Origin: Flavobacteriales bacterium
GTDB taxonomy: Bacteria > Bacteroidota > Bacteroidia > Flavobacteriales_E > Vicingaceae
Length of the DNA stretch: 64,000 nt
Assembly (NCBI GenBank): GCA_002706365.1
Contig: PALM01000040.1
Span: 1-64,000, forward strand
Reading direction: 5' to 3'
Below the pieces are notes generated by a model. It was not told the origin of the DNA. It ran no database searches and was given only the letters and a program-made list of their open reading frames with translations. Shown here piece by piece: positions 7,898-15,019 of the stretch (its first letter is position 1; every line of letters starts with the position of its first letter). A program made the position numbers and the translations under genes.

Positions 7898-9253
7898 TTG
7901 GAAGACCCCTTTGAACGCTTAAATCACTTTTTCCTTTTCCTCAATCTAAGTAGTAGTCAAGCAGAATTGCTCACCATCATTTTGGTGTCGGTGGCAATCC
8001 TATTCTTACTGCTTTGCTCTGCCCTGGTTTCTGGTTCTGAAGTGGCCTTTTTCTCATTGGGACCAAATGAAAAGGAGACCATCAATGGATCCACAGAGCG
8101 CAAAGCCAAAATGCTCAAAGATCTCATCGATCGACCAAAGCGATTATTGGCCACCATACTTATCGCCAACAATTTTGTGAATGTGGGCATTGTGATCTTA
8201 TCGACCTATCTCACCGATAGTCTTATGCCAAAGGATTTTCCGGAATCTTATCAATTCACCATACAAGTTGTGGTGGTGACATTCCTCTTGCTGCTTTTGG
8301 GAGAGGTGATCCCAAAGATCTACGCCAATAAGAATCCACTCACTTTGGCCAATTTTATGGCCTTCCCGCTTTTCTACATACGAATGATCCTGAATCCATT
8401 TAGTTCACTGCTGGTGAATTCCACCAACTTCATCGATAAGCGAATCAAGAAGAAAGGACATAATATATCTGTCGATGAGCTCTCCCAAGCACTTGAACTC
8501 ACCTCAGATGAAAATCAGGATGATGACGACCACAAAATTCTAGAAGGTATTGTGAAGTTCGGGAATACCGAAGTAAAGCAGGTCATGACTTCCAGAGTAG
8601 ATGTGGTGAGTTTGGAGGAGAGTCAGAGCTATAAAGAAGTGAACGACACCATTCTAGATGCCGGTTTTTCGAGAATTCCAGTGCATAAAGACAATTTCGA
8701 CAACATTAGCGGAGTACTATATATAAAGGACCTGCTACCACATTTGAAGAAGAAGGATTTTGAATGGCAGAAGCTGATGCGCAAGCCCTACTTCGTGCCG
8801 GAGAATAAAAAGATCGATGACCTATTGAAGGAATTCCAGAGTATGAAAACTCACTTGGCGATAGTGGTAGATGAATATGGAGGGAGTTCCGGAATCATCA
8901 CCCTGGAAGATATTTTGGAAGAGATCGTAGGCGATATCAGTGATGAGTTCGACGATGATGATCTGTTCTATTCTAAACTCGACGACTTCAACTATGTATT
9001 CGAAGCCAAGATCGCTTTGAATGATATGTATAGAGTATTGGATATTGATGGAGATGAATTCGAGGCCGAAAAGGGAGAATCAGAAACCCTTGCCGGATTT
9101 GTGTTGGAGCTCTTTGGCAAGATTCCACAGAAGAATGAAAAGATCCGTTTTAACGATTATCAGATCACTATAGAAGCGGCAGACAAACGCAGGATCAAGC
9201 GAATTAAACTACAATTGCCGGAAACAACAGAAGTGAGAGAGTATGAGGACTAA
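7898..9253 (+). CDS. gldE: Gliding-associated CNNM/CorC-type protein GldE
   Basis: This 451-residue membrane protein has a DUF21/CNNM transmembrane domain (about residues 20-200, with VSGSEVAFFSLGPNE). A pair of CBS domains follows (about 215-340: MTSRVDVVSLEE, ISGVLYIKDLL, MKTHLAIVVDEYGGSSGIITLEDILEEIVG), then a C-terminal CorC/HlyC domain. The family includes magnesium/cobalt efflux proteins. The position immediately before gldD identifies it as GldE, which supports gliding and type IX secretion in Flavobacterium. The start is TTG at 7898, giving MEDPFERLN. It overlaps gldD by 11 bases. Confidence 0.9.
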   Translation: MEDPFERLNHFFLFLNLSSSQAELLTIILVSVAILFLLLCSALVSGSEVAFFSLGPNEKETINGSTERKAKMLKDLIDRPKRLLATILIANNFVNVGIVILSTYLTDSLMPKDFPESYQFTIQVVVVTFLLLLLGEVIPKIYANKNPLTLANFMAFPLFYIRMILNPFSSLLVNSTNFIDKRIKKKGHNISVDELSQALELTSDENQDDDDHKILEGIVKFGNTEVKQVMTSRVDVVSLEESQSYKEVNDTILDAGFSRIPVHKDNFDNISGVLYIKDLLPHLKKKDFEWQKLMRKPYFVPENKKIDDLLKEFQSMKTHLAIVVDEYGGSSGIITLEDILEEIVGDISDEFDDDDLFYSKLDDFNYVFEAKIALNDMYRVLDIDGDEFEAEKGESETLAGFVLELFGKIPQKNEKIRFNDYQITIEAADKRRIKRIKLQLPETTEVREYED

Positions 9254-9827
9254 TTTTCTATTGAATTACACATTAGTCTTAGCATCATTGATGTTGATGC
9301 TTTCCTGTGGATCGGATCCCATTCCAAAACCCACCGCATACTACCGCATAGATTTGCCGGAAAAAGAGTACAAAAGAATAGATTCCATACCCTTCCCTTT
9401 TAGCTTTGAGATGGCAGAATATGCCAAGGTCAATTTAAAGCGCACCATGAAGGAGCCGGAATTTATGAATATCGATTTCCCTCGCTATGGAGCAAGGCTC
9501 CACCTAAGCTACAAAGCCATAGATACCAATGCCAATCAATTGCTGGAAGATGCCAGATCATTGGTGTATAAACATGTTGTAAAGGCTCAGGATATACAGG
9601 AGAACTTGATCGTGAATCCAGAAGAAAGGGTTTATGGCACTTATTATGAGATTGCCGGCAATGCCGCCTCAGGAGCACAATTCTACCTCACCGACAGCAC
9701 AAATCATTTCCTAAGAGGCGCCCTCTATTTCAGCGTAGAACCCAACTACGATTCCTTGGCTCCAGTGCAGAATTTCTTGAAGGAGGATATTGAGAGGATG
9801 ATTGAGACTTTTAGTTGGGAGTATTAA
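9243..9827 (+). CDS. gldD: Gliding motility lipoprotein GldD
   Basis: A 194-residue lipoprotein. The signal peptide ends in a lipobox at LMLMLSCGSDP, so Cys about residue 22 would be lipidated. The YRIDLPEKEYKR motif just after it, and the C-terminal HFLRGALYFSVEPNYDSLAPV, are characteristic of GldD. GldD is essential for gliding in Flavobacterium johnsoniae and occurs with the type IX secretion machinery. It overlaps gldE and is translationally coupled to it. Its presence implies gliding and/or T9SS elsewhere in the genome; no other gld genes are in this window. Confidence 0.93.
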   Translation: MRTNFLLNYTLVLASLMLMLSCGSDPIPKPTAYYRIDLPEKEYKRIDSIPFPFSFEMAEYAKVNLKRTMKEPEFMNIDFPRYGARLHLSYKAIDTNANQLLEDARSLVYKHVVKAQDIQENLIVNPEERVYGTYYEIAGNAASGAQFYLTDSTNHFLRGALYFSVEPNYDSLAPVQNFLKEDIERMIETFSWEY

Positions 9828-10014
9828 GAGTATAAAGTACTTAGAATACTTAGAGCGCCGCACTGAGCGAAGCCGAAGTGTACTTAGAGTTTTGAGCTGC
9901 GACCTCCGTGTAAAGCGTAGCGCCATTCCTGCCCACCGAAGCTCTAGCGTAGGTGGGGCGAAGCTTCGAACAAAGAGAGAAGCTTTTGTGGATAGAGCAG
10001 ATGTCAATTTAAAA
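9828..10014. repeat. Repeat mosaic between gldD and the toxin gene
   Basis: Noncoding. It contains AAGTACTTAGAATACTTAGAG, a CGCACTGAGCGAAGCCGAAG unit, a CGAAGCTCTAGCGTAGGTGG unit and a GAAGCTTCGAACAAAGAGAG unit. All have relatives in the other intergenic clusters. Open frames across it follow the repeats and are not believed. Confidence 0.65.
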
Positions 10015-10320
10015 CTAATCCGGCCATTTCTTTGGATTCATGCTTGTATGAAGTACTCTAAGAACTATGATCTGTCTTTTGACAATTATAAAATGTATAC
10101 CAAATGGAAAAATCTTAAGAAAACAGACCCTTAAATTATTGTATCGAAATTGAAATGTCTTTGGATTATCCTGAATCCTCTGAAAGGCCTCATCAATTTT
10201 CCTGATGAATCTAGATCCTAAGCCACTTTTCTTATTCTCATACCAAGAAAAGGCATCTTGCAGATCTAATTCTGCCAAGGAAGTTATCGTGAGAGAATAC
10301 GCGACTTGACCTCTTCCCAT
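10015..10320 (-). CDS. RelE/ParE-type toxin
   Basis: A 101-residue product of the RelE/ParE toxin fold. Typical features are YSLTITSLAELDLQDAFSWYE near the start, GLGSRFIRKIDEAFQRIQDNP in the helical hairpin, and a C-terminal beta strand IIVLRVLHTSMNPKKW. RelE members cleave mRNA at the ribosome and ParE members poison gyrase; which applies here cannot be told. The reading starts at ATG 10320 and overlaps the antitoxin by 37 bases. The first six residues are unusual for the family, so an internal start is possible. It sits between two repeat clusters, fitting a mobile or accessory insertion. Confidence 0.85.
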   Translation of the reverse strand: MGRGQVAYSLTITSLAELDLQDAFSWYENKKSGLGSRFIRKIDEAFQRIQDNPKTFQFRYNNLRVCFLKIFPFGIHFIIVKRQIIVLRVLHTSMNPKKWPD

Positions 10321-10508
10321 GAACTGACATTTTCTGGATCTTCCAGGTAGCTTCTTAAGCCCTCCTCTAAAAGTTCCTTTTGATTGACTGTCAGTTCAGG
10401 AACATCAGCACTTTCATTCTTTAGCTCTTTGATCTTAAGGATTATCTCCTCATCAGTCAGCTGAGCCAACCAATTGATCAAGTCTAATTTTTCAGTACTT
10501 AAGTCCAT
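10284..10508 (-). CDS. Antitoxin of the ParE-type pair (addiction-module family)
   Basis: A 74-residue acidic protein. The tail (LTVNQKELLEEGLRSYLEDP and SSWEEVKSRI) matches short unstable antitoxins of the addiction-module family encoded directly ahead of RelE/ParE toxins. The conserved W-EVK-RI end wraps the toxin in known complexes. The N-terminal half may carry dimerisation or DNA-binding functions, but I see no clear helix-turn-helix. It precedes and overlaps the toxin gene, the usual order for this class, and is probably autoregulated. Confidence 0.78.
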   Translation of the reverse strand: MDLSTEKLDLINWLAQLTDEEIILKIKELKNESADVPELTVNQKELLEEGLRSYLEDPENVSSWEEVKSRILSR

Positions 10509-10753
10509 CTTAATAAAGGTAAGACTTTTGTTTTGTTTACCGCAGATCTCGCAGATTTAATGAATGCCCCCGCGACCTTTGCGCCTACTTTGCGAAGCTT
10601 CGAACGTAGAGAGAAGCTTTTGTGGTAAAAGTAGATGTCATTTTTATTTTATGACCCTCTGTCTAAACTCTAATCTTGGTTCCTGAGCCCTTCGACAAGC
10701 TCAGGATAAACTCCGCCGAAAGACTGATTTGTCTAGATTCTAGACTCTAGGTT
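10509..10753. repeat. Repeat mosaic between antitoxin and heme A synthase
   Basis: Noncoding. It holds CCGCAGATCTCGCAGATTTAA (10541-10561), a GCGAAGCTTCGAACGTAGAG unit, GGTTCCTGAGCCCTTCGACA with AGCTCAGGAT (about 10678-10707), and a TCTAGATTCTAGACTCTAGG tract (10733-10752) abutting the ctaA stop codon. Confidence 0.65.
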
Positions 10754-11851
10754 CTAGGCTCTTAATTGAAACCGATGCAACACATAAACCGTCGCCCCTA
10801 GCAAGAAGAAAGCCCCCAATTGATGCAAGAGCCCCAGACTAATCGGCACCGCATAAAGAAGGGTGAAGACTCCTAATATAAATTGAAGTCCCACAGCAAT
10901 TAGCAAAGCATTCAAACCTCTTCGCTGACTCACAAAAAGATTCATTCTTCTGCCTTTGAAATAGATAAAGAGCACTAATCCCACCACTGCATAAGCCAAA
11001 TATCTATGCACAAACTGCACTCCGGCCATTCCTTCAATGAAGTTATGCCACCAGGGCGACATAGCAGTCACACTTTCAGCAACCCAATCCTCTCCCATCT
11101 TGGGCCAAGTGTTATAGATCTTCCCGGCATTGAGTCCGGCGACGTAAGCACCCCAGATGATTTGGATTATTAGGACGGCAAGGAGAAGTTGGATCCATTT
11201 GAAGATTGGTGGTTTTGTAGAACTAGGGTTCGAGGACGAGGACGAAGACGTGGATTTTTCTTCCCAATTATCCTCTTGCTCAATACTCCCCCCTCTTGCG
11301 GTCATTGATTTAGAATAAATCAATGACAAGGCCACCCAGAACGTATACGCAAAAGTCAGAAAGGCGGTCAAGAGATGCGCTGCTAGTCTATAATGACTCA
11401 CATCCGGATCTTTGACTAAGCCGGATTCCACCATCCAATAACCCAGAAAACCTTGGAAGGCACCCATGGCAAGAATAATCAGCAATTTGGGCATGAGGTC
11501 TTTGGAAATTCGTCCTTTGATCCAGAACCAGAGAAAAGGGACTAAGAAGATCACACCAAGTAATCTACCTAGCATGCGGTGACCGTATTCCCAATAAAAG
11601 ATCGATTTGAACTCATCCAAACTGATATTGAAGTTCACCAGTTTGTATTCAGGGTATTGCTTGTACTTATCGAAAAGTTCTTGCCAGTCGGTCTCTGAAG
11701 TTGGCGGCACCGAACCCATAAAGAGGTTCCACTCTACCATGGATAAACCCGAATTGGTGAGACGGGTCATTCCTCCGACAACCACCATGGCGAATATTAA
11801 AATACAACCCAATAACAGCCAAACTACAATTGGCCGATCCTTCTTCAACAT
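10754..11851 (-). CDS. ctaA: Heme A synthase (COX15/CtaA family)
   Basis: A 365-residue polytopic membrane enzyme that oxidises the C8 methyl of heme O to give heme A for aa3/caa3 oxidases. Family signatures include VVVGGMTRLTNSGLSMVEW after helix 1, FYWEYGHRMLGRLLG, HYRLAAHLLTAFLTF, FVHRYLAYAVVG and LLHQLGAFFLL, which carry the conserved heme-ligand histidines. The length with a long periplasmic loop resembles the COX15 type. A Ser-rich insert (TSSSSSSNPSSTK, near residues 201-213) lies between helices and its DNA resembles the dispersed GTCGAGG repeat type. Its partner ctaB is at the other end of the window. Confidence 0.9.
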   Translation of the reverse strand: MLKKDRPIVVWLLLGCILIFAMVVVGGMTRLTNSGLSMVEWNLFMGSVPPTSETDWQELFDKYKQYPEYKLVNFNISLDEFKSIFYWEYGHRMLGRLLGVIFLVPFLWFWIKGRISKDLMPKLLIILAMGAFQGFLGYWMVESGLVKDPDVSHYRLAAHLLTAFLTFAYTFWVALSLIYSKSMTARGGSIEQEDNWEEKSTSSSSSSNPSSTKPPIFKWIQLLLAVLIIQIIWGAYVAGLNAGKIYNTWPKMGEDWVAESVTAMSPWWHNFIEGMAGVQFVHRYLAYAVVGLVLFIYFKGRRMNLFVSQRRGLNALLIAVGLQFILGVFTLLYAVPISLGLLHQLGAFFLLGATVYVLHRFQLRA

Positions 11852-11856
11852 GAAAT

Positions 11857-11864
11857 CAAATTAA
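11857..11864 (-). promoter_or_regulatory. Possible -7 element for ctaA, five bases from the start codon
   Basis: The minus strand reads TTAATTTG, one mismatch from TAnnTTTG, ending 5 bases before the ctaA ATG at 11851. If used, the mRNA would be leaderless or nearly so. No clear -33 element is seen. Confidence 0.35.
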
Positions 11865-11886
11865 AAATTATAAACAGCGGTTTGGT

Positions 11887-12393
11887 CTATAATCTCTTCA
11901 TGAAATAAGTAAGCAATTGCGGAAAAGAAATGTTCTGCACTTCACTCACAACTTGAGCCACATCAACTTCTTCTTCTTCAAGCTCTTCATCATCCTGAAC
12001 ATCCTCAACTGCGTCCTCGTCCTTGGTCCCTGAGCCTGTCGAAGGGTCGTCTTGACCTTGCGCTACGATAGTCGCGTCATACTGTCCATCGTGAATCTTA
12101 TCGATAAACTCCTCAAGCTCTTCAGCTGTCCATTTGTTCGCATCATAAGTGAAGTAAGCCATACCTTCTTCGAAATCAACTTTACTTTCAGTCACACCTG
12201 CTTCACCAGCTACTTTATCTTCGATGAATTTGGCACAACCCATAGCGCATACCATACCTTCAACTTTCATTTCAACAGTAGCCAGCTGAGCTTCAGCAGC
12301 TACTTCAGTAGTCGTTTCAGCTGCTTGATCACAAGCAAAAAGACTTAGGATAGAAATACTTAGGATCAGACTTAGATTACGGAACATTTTCAT
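11887..12393 (-). CDS. Lipoprotein with heavy-metal-associated domain
   Basis: This 168-residue envelope protein has a lipobox at SLFACDQAA (Cys about residue 21). A heavy-metal-associated (HMA) domain follows at about residues 40-110, with the binding motif in GMVCAMGCAKFIE. HMA domains bind copper or related metals; here it would face the periplasm, perhaps delivering metal to the oxidase whose heme enzyme is encoded next door. The C-terminal third is acidic and includes DPSTGSGTK, encoded by a copy of the dispersed repeat (12021-12050). The last 25 residues look helical. The ATG at 12393 is preceded by a promoter at 12410-12417. Confidence 0.82.
   Translation of the reverse strand: MKMFRNLSLILSISILSLFACDQAAETTTEVAAEAQLATVEMKVEGMVCAMGCAKFIEDKVAGEAGVTESKVDFEEGMAYFTYDANKWTAEELEEFIDKIHDGQYDATIVAQGQDDPSTGSGTKDEDAVEDVQDDEELEEEEVDVAQVVSEVQNISFPQLLTYFMKRL
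12021..12050. repeat. Dispersed repeat copy inside a coding sequence
   Basis: Plus strand reads CCTTGGTCCCTGAGCC and then TGTCGAAGGGTCG. This matches the intergenic unit GGTTCCTGAGC...GAAGGAC at about 2733, 10678, 20061 and 22649. Here it stays in frame and encodes DPSTGSGTK of the metal-binding lipoprotein. Confidence 0.75.
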
Positions 12394-12409
12394 GCTTTAA
12401 AATTTTCCT

Positions 12410-12417
12410 CAAAATTA
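12410..12417 (-). promoter_or_regulatory. Promoter -7 element of the metal-binding lipoprotein gene
   Basis: The minus strand reads TAATTTTG, a perfect TAnnTTTG, 16 bases before the ATG at 12393. A TTTG (12436-12433) 15 bases upstream may act as the -33 element. Confidence 0.5.
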
Positions 12418-12460
12418 CTCAATAAAGGAGAACAAAAACTTAAGAATCAGTCTTTAAACT

Positions 12461-12468
12461 TAGTTTTG
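12461..12468 (+). promoter_or_regulatory. Promoter -7 element of the EamA transporter gene
   Basis: TAGTTTTG matches TAnnTTTG perfectly and lies 12 bases before ATG 12481. It argues against the upstream TTG at 12466, which lies inside this element. Confidence 0.5.
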
Positions 12469-12480
12469 CGGCGCTCAATT

Positions 12481-13443
12481 ATGAAATTCTTCGATCTAGA
12501 TAAGGCAGTTTGGCAATGGGTACTTTTAATAGTACTTGCATTCATTTGGGGAAGCTCATTCATCCTGATGAAGAAAGGCCTTGAGTCCTTTGACAATTAT
12601 CAAGTGGCCTCGCTTCGAATTTTGATCTCTTTCATCTTTCTGTCACCTGTTATTTTTAGAAACTTCAAAAAGATCAAAAAGGATCAATGGATCCCTATTT
12701 TCATAGCCGGTTTATTGGGCAGTGGGATTCCCGCATTTCTTTTTACCACAGCACAGACCAAGATCAGCAGTTCACTTTCAGGAATGTTGAACTCATTGGT
12801 TCCGCTCTTTACCGTATTTATAGGCGTGCTCTTTTTCGGATTGAAATTGCGCAAGATGAAATTGCTGGGTGTGGCCATTGGATTGGGAGGAGCTTTAGGT
12901 TTATTGAGCAGCACAGGTTCAATCTCTTTAGCAAACGACGAATTACTCTATGGTTCCTTAGTAGTCTTAGCCACCATCTGCTATGCCACCAATGTGAACT
13001 TTATAAAGGTAAAGCTAGAAGAAGTGAGTTCTTTGAACATAACCTCATTTGGATTCTTATTGATCGGTCCGGCCGTGGCAATCTACCTTTTCACCACAGA
13101 TTTCACCACAAGACTGCAAACAGACCCAGATGCATCTTTGAACCTATTCTTCATTTCACTGCTTGCCATCTTTGGAACAGCCTTAGCGGTGATCTTCTTT
13201 AATATGTTGATCAAAAAAGTATCGGCGGTCTTTGCATCATCAGTAACATATATGATTCCGGTCTTCGCCATCTTTTGGGGATTTGTGGATGGGGAGGAGA
13301 TATTCTTGATGCAACTATTATTTATAGGTATAATCCTTTCGGGGATATATATAGTGAATAGGGATAAGATGTTGGAGATGCGAGAAGCGAGAAGACAACG
13401 AAAAGCGGCTAAGAAACTCCCGGATTCAGTCAGCAAGAGCTAG
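12481..13443 (+). CDS. EamA-family (DMT) transporter
   Basis: A 320-residue inner-membrane protein of the drug/metabolite transporter superfamily with ten likely helices in two EamA repeats. The first contains WGSSFILMKKGLESFDNYQVASLRI; the second begins near ELLYGSLVVLATICYATN. The C-terminus is basic (RRQRKAAKK). Substrates in this family range from amino acids to metabolites and cannot be assigned. I start it at ATG 12481 (MKFFDLDKA) because the upstream TTG lies in the promoter. It stands alone between minus-strand genes and the ribosomal protein pair. Confidence 0.85.
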   Translation: MKFFDLDKAVWQWVLLIVLAFIWGSSFILMKKGLESFDNYQVASLRILISFIFLSPVIFRNFKKIKKDQWIPIFIAGLLGSGIPAFLFTTAQTKISSSLSGMLNSLVPLFTVFIGVLFFGLKLRKMKLLGVAIGLGGALGLLSSTGSISLANDELLYGSLVVLATICYATNVNFIKVKLEEVSSLNITSFGFLLIGPAVAIYLFTTDFTTRLQTDPDASLNLFFISLLAIFGTALAVIFFNMLIKKVSAVFASSVTYMIPVFAIFWGFVDGEEIFLMQLLFIGIILSGIYIVNRDKMLEMREARRQRKAAKKLPDSVSKS

Positions 13444-13582
13444 TTGGCTCACAGGGGTCCGCCAGCTGGCGGACTTCACTGAGAAGGCTCTGGGGACCAC
13501 GGTTTTCAAGCCTGTGTTTCCCTGTGTCTACCCTGTGTTTCCTTGTGACCTAACTCAAGCATTTACAATTTACAAAAACTGC
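13444..13582. repeat. Spacer with repeat-like segments upstream of rplU
   Basis: Noncoding. It contains the inverted repeat GTCCGCCAGCTGGCGGAC (13457-13474) and three near-copies of CCTGTGTTTCCCTGTG between about 13512 and 13545. No gene is seen. Confidence 0.55.
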
Positions 13583-13613
13583 TTGTCCAAATAAACCCTT
13601 TTTCCTAAATTTG
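13583..13613 (+). promoter_or_regulatory. Promoter of rplU-rpmA
   Basis: TTG at 13583-13585 and TAAATTTG at 13606-13613, separated by 20 bases, match both Bacteroidota promoter elements. The leader to the rplU ATG would be roughly 35 bases. Confidence 0.65.
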
Positions 13614-13652
13614 CCCTCCCATTTTTGGGAAGTATAAATTAAAGCTATAGAA

Positions 13653-14255
13653 ATGTACGCAATTGTAGAGATAGCAGGGCAACAGTTCAAAGTTGAAAAA
13701 GACCAGCAGATCTTCGTACATCGTTTGGAAGGCAAAGAAGGATCGAAAGTAAATTTCGATAAGGTTTTGTTGACATCAGATGGTAAGAAGGTTGAAGTTG
13801 GCGCCCCAGCTGTAAAAGGTGTATCTGTATCAGCGAAGATCGTTGAGCACCTGAAAGGCGACAAAGTGATCGTCTTCAAAAAGAAAAGAAGAAAAGGCTA
13901 TAAGGTGAAAAACGGTCACCGTCAGGCCATGTCTAAGATCCAGATTGAAGCTATTGGCGCTTCTAAAGCTGCACCAAAGGCTGCTGCTAAGAAAGAGGAA
14001 GCACCTAAAGCGGAAGCAAAAGCAGAGACTAAAGCTAGTACTGCTAAGACTGCTACTAAGAAGCCAGCTGCTAAAAAGACAGCTACTAAAGCTTCTTCTG
14101 CTAAGACTACTGCAAAGAAGTCTACTTCAACTGCGAAGAAAACAAGTACAACAAAAGCTAAGCCTGCTGCTAAAAAAGCTCCAGCTGCTAAGAAGACTAG
14201 CACTACAAAAGCAAAAAGCACTGGTACTAAGAAAAGCGACGATAAGAAAAAGTAA
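13653..14255 (+). CDS. rplU: 50S ribosomal protein L21 with long Lys/Ala-rich C-terminal extension
   Basis: Residues 1-103 are a normal bL21 (MYAIVEIAGQQFKVEKDQQI, KRRKGYKVKNGHRQ, MSKIQIEAI). After this the protein runs on to 200 residues with a low-complexity Lys/Ala/Thr/Ser tail (AAAKKEEAPKAEAKAE, then repeated AKKT/TTKAKPAAKK-like units). The tail resembles histone H1-like tails and roughly doubles the protein. bL21 binds 23S rRNA in the large subunit. The tail would be disordered and could contact rRNA or nucleoid; that is inference. The rpmA gene follows 42 bases later. Confidence 0.95.
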   Translation: MYAIVEIAGQQFKVEKDQQIFVHRLEGKEGSKVNFDKVLLTSDGKKVEVGAPAVKGVSVSAKIVEHLKGDKVIVFKKKRRKGYKVKNGHRQAMSKIQIEAIGASKAAPKAAAKKEEAPKAEAKAETKASTAKTATKKPAAKKTATKASSAKTTAKKSTSTAKKTSTTKAKPAAKKAPAAKKTSTTKAKSTGTKKSDDKKK

Positions 14256-14297
14256 TTATAGTTTAGATCTCAGGATCTGACTTAAAAATAAAAGACA

Positions 14298-14567
14298 ATG
14301 GCACATAAGAAAGGAGCCGGTAGTTCTAAGAACGGTAGAGATTCGGAAAGTAAACGACTCGGGGTGAAAATCTTCGGTGGACAAGAAGCAATCGCTGGTA
14401 ACATCATTGTTCGTCAGCGTGGTACTAAGCATCATCCAGGTGAAAACGTTGGTATGGGAAAAGACCATACTTTGTTTGCCCTAACTGATGGTGTAGTTTC
14501 TTTCCAAACTAGAGGAAATAAGAAGTCTTTCGTTCACGTAAGACCGGCGACGTCGGCCGAAGCTTAA
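14298..14567 (+). CDS. rpmA: 50S ribosomal protein L27
   Basis: An 89-residue bL27. [20 protein letters not shown] at the start and [20 protein letters not shown] are diagnostic. The N-terminal tail reaches the peptidyl-transferase centre; no Firmicutes-type cleavable extension is present. It forms the usual rplU-rpmA pair and is followed by a strong terminator. Confidence 0.98.
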   Translation: MAHKKGAGSSKNGRDSESKRLGVKIFGGQEAIAGNIIVRQRGTKHHPGENVGMGKDHTLFALTDGVVSFQTRGNKKSFVHVRPATSAEA

Positions 14568-14620
14568 GAAGCGTAGGTTGACTGAAGCGAAAGCTTAAGT
14601 AACGTTTAAAGTATAGATAA

Positions 14621-14651
14621 AAGCTCGTTCAGAAATGAATGAGCTTTTTTT
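14621..14651 (+). terminator. Rho-independent terminator of rplU-rpmA
   Basis: AAGCTCGTTC pairs with GAATGAGCTT around an AGAAAT loop (10 bp, one G-U), and a run of seven T follows. It ends the ribosomal protein operon. Confidence 0.85.
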
Positions 14652-14652
14652 G

Positions 14653-14986
14653 TTTCAAGATCGGAGTATGGAGCTTGGAGTAAGGAGTTATACCGCAAAG
14701 TCTCGCAGAGCCTGCCTACCGGCAGGCAGGCGCAAAGGTTCACTAGGAAAGAAATCACAAGACTTCGTGAACCTTAGTGAGCGCGAAGCGCCATAGTGAA
14801 CCATAGTGTAACAGCCAAACAGAAATTGAACTTTCTCAACCTAAAGCCATTCGTAATTCCTAATTCGTAATTATCGCCTGCGCTCAGTGCGGCGGATTTC
14901 TGATTTGTCTAGATTCTAGGCTCTAGGTTCTAGGTTCTAGGTTCTAGGTTCTGGATACAAATCCGCTAAAACCCCTGCTTTCTAAT
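14653..14986. repeat. Repeat mosaic between rpmA terminator and serS promoter
   Basis: Noncoding. It includes a near-palindrome CCTGCCTACCGGCAGGCAGG (14711-14730), and a GCAAAGGTTCACTAGGAAAG to GTGAACCTTAGTGAGCGCGA unit. CCATTCGTAATTCCTAATTCG also occurs and is shared with bases 125-139. A TCTAGATTCTAGGCTCTAGG tract then runs into repeated GGTTCTA (about 14916-14951). Confidence 0.7.
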
Positions 14987-14994
14987 TACCTTTG
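14987..14994 (+). promoter_or_regulatory. Promoter -7 element of the serS operon
   Basis: TACCTTTG matches TAnnTTTG, 25 bases before the serS ATG. No convincing -33 element is seen. Confidence 0.5.
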
Positions 14995-15019
14995 TAAATC
15001 AATTTTTACGACAACAGAA

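Noticed and set aside
9802-10134. 110-codon plus-strand frame spanning the gldD end, a repeat cluster and the toxin gene
   Set aside because: Its sequence is a translation of repeats followed by antisense of the toxin gene; no family resemblance.
13945-14280. Leu/Lys-rich frame inside the rplU tail
   Set aside because: It is the +1-type shadow of the Lys/Ala-rich L21 extension and has no independent signals.
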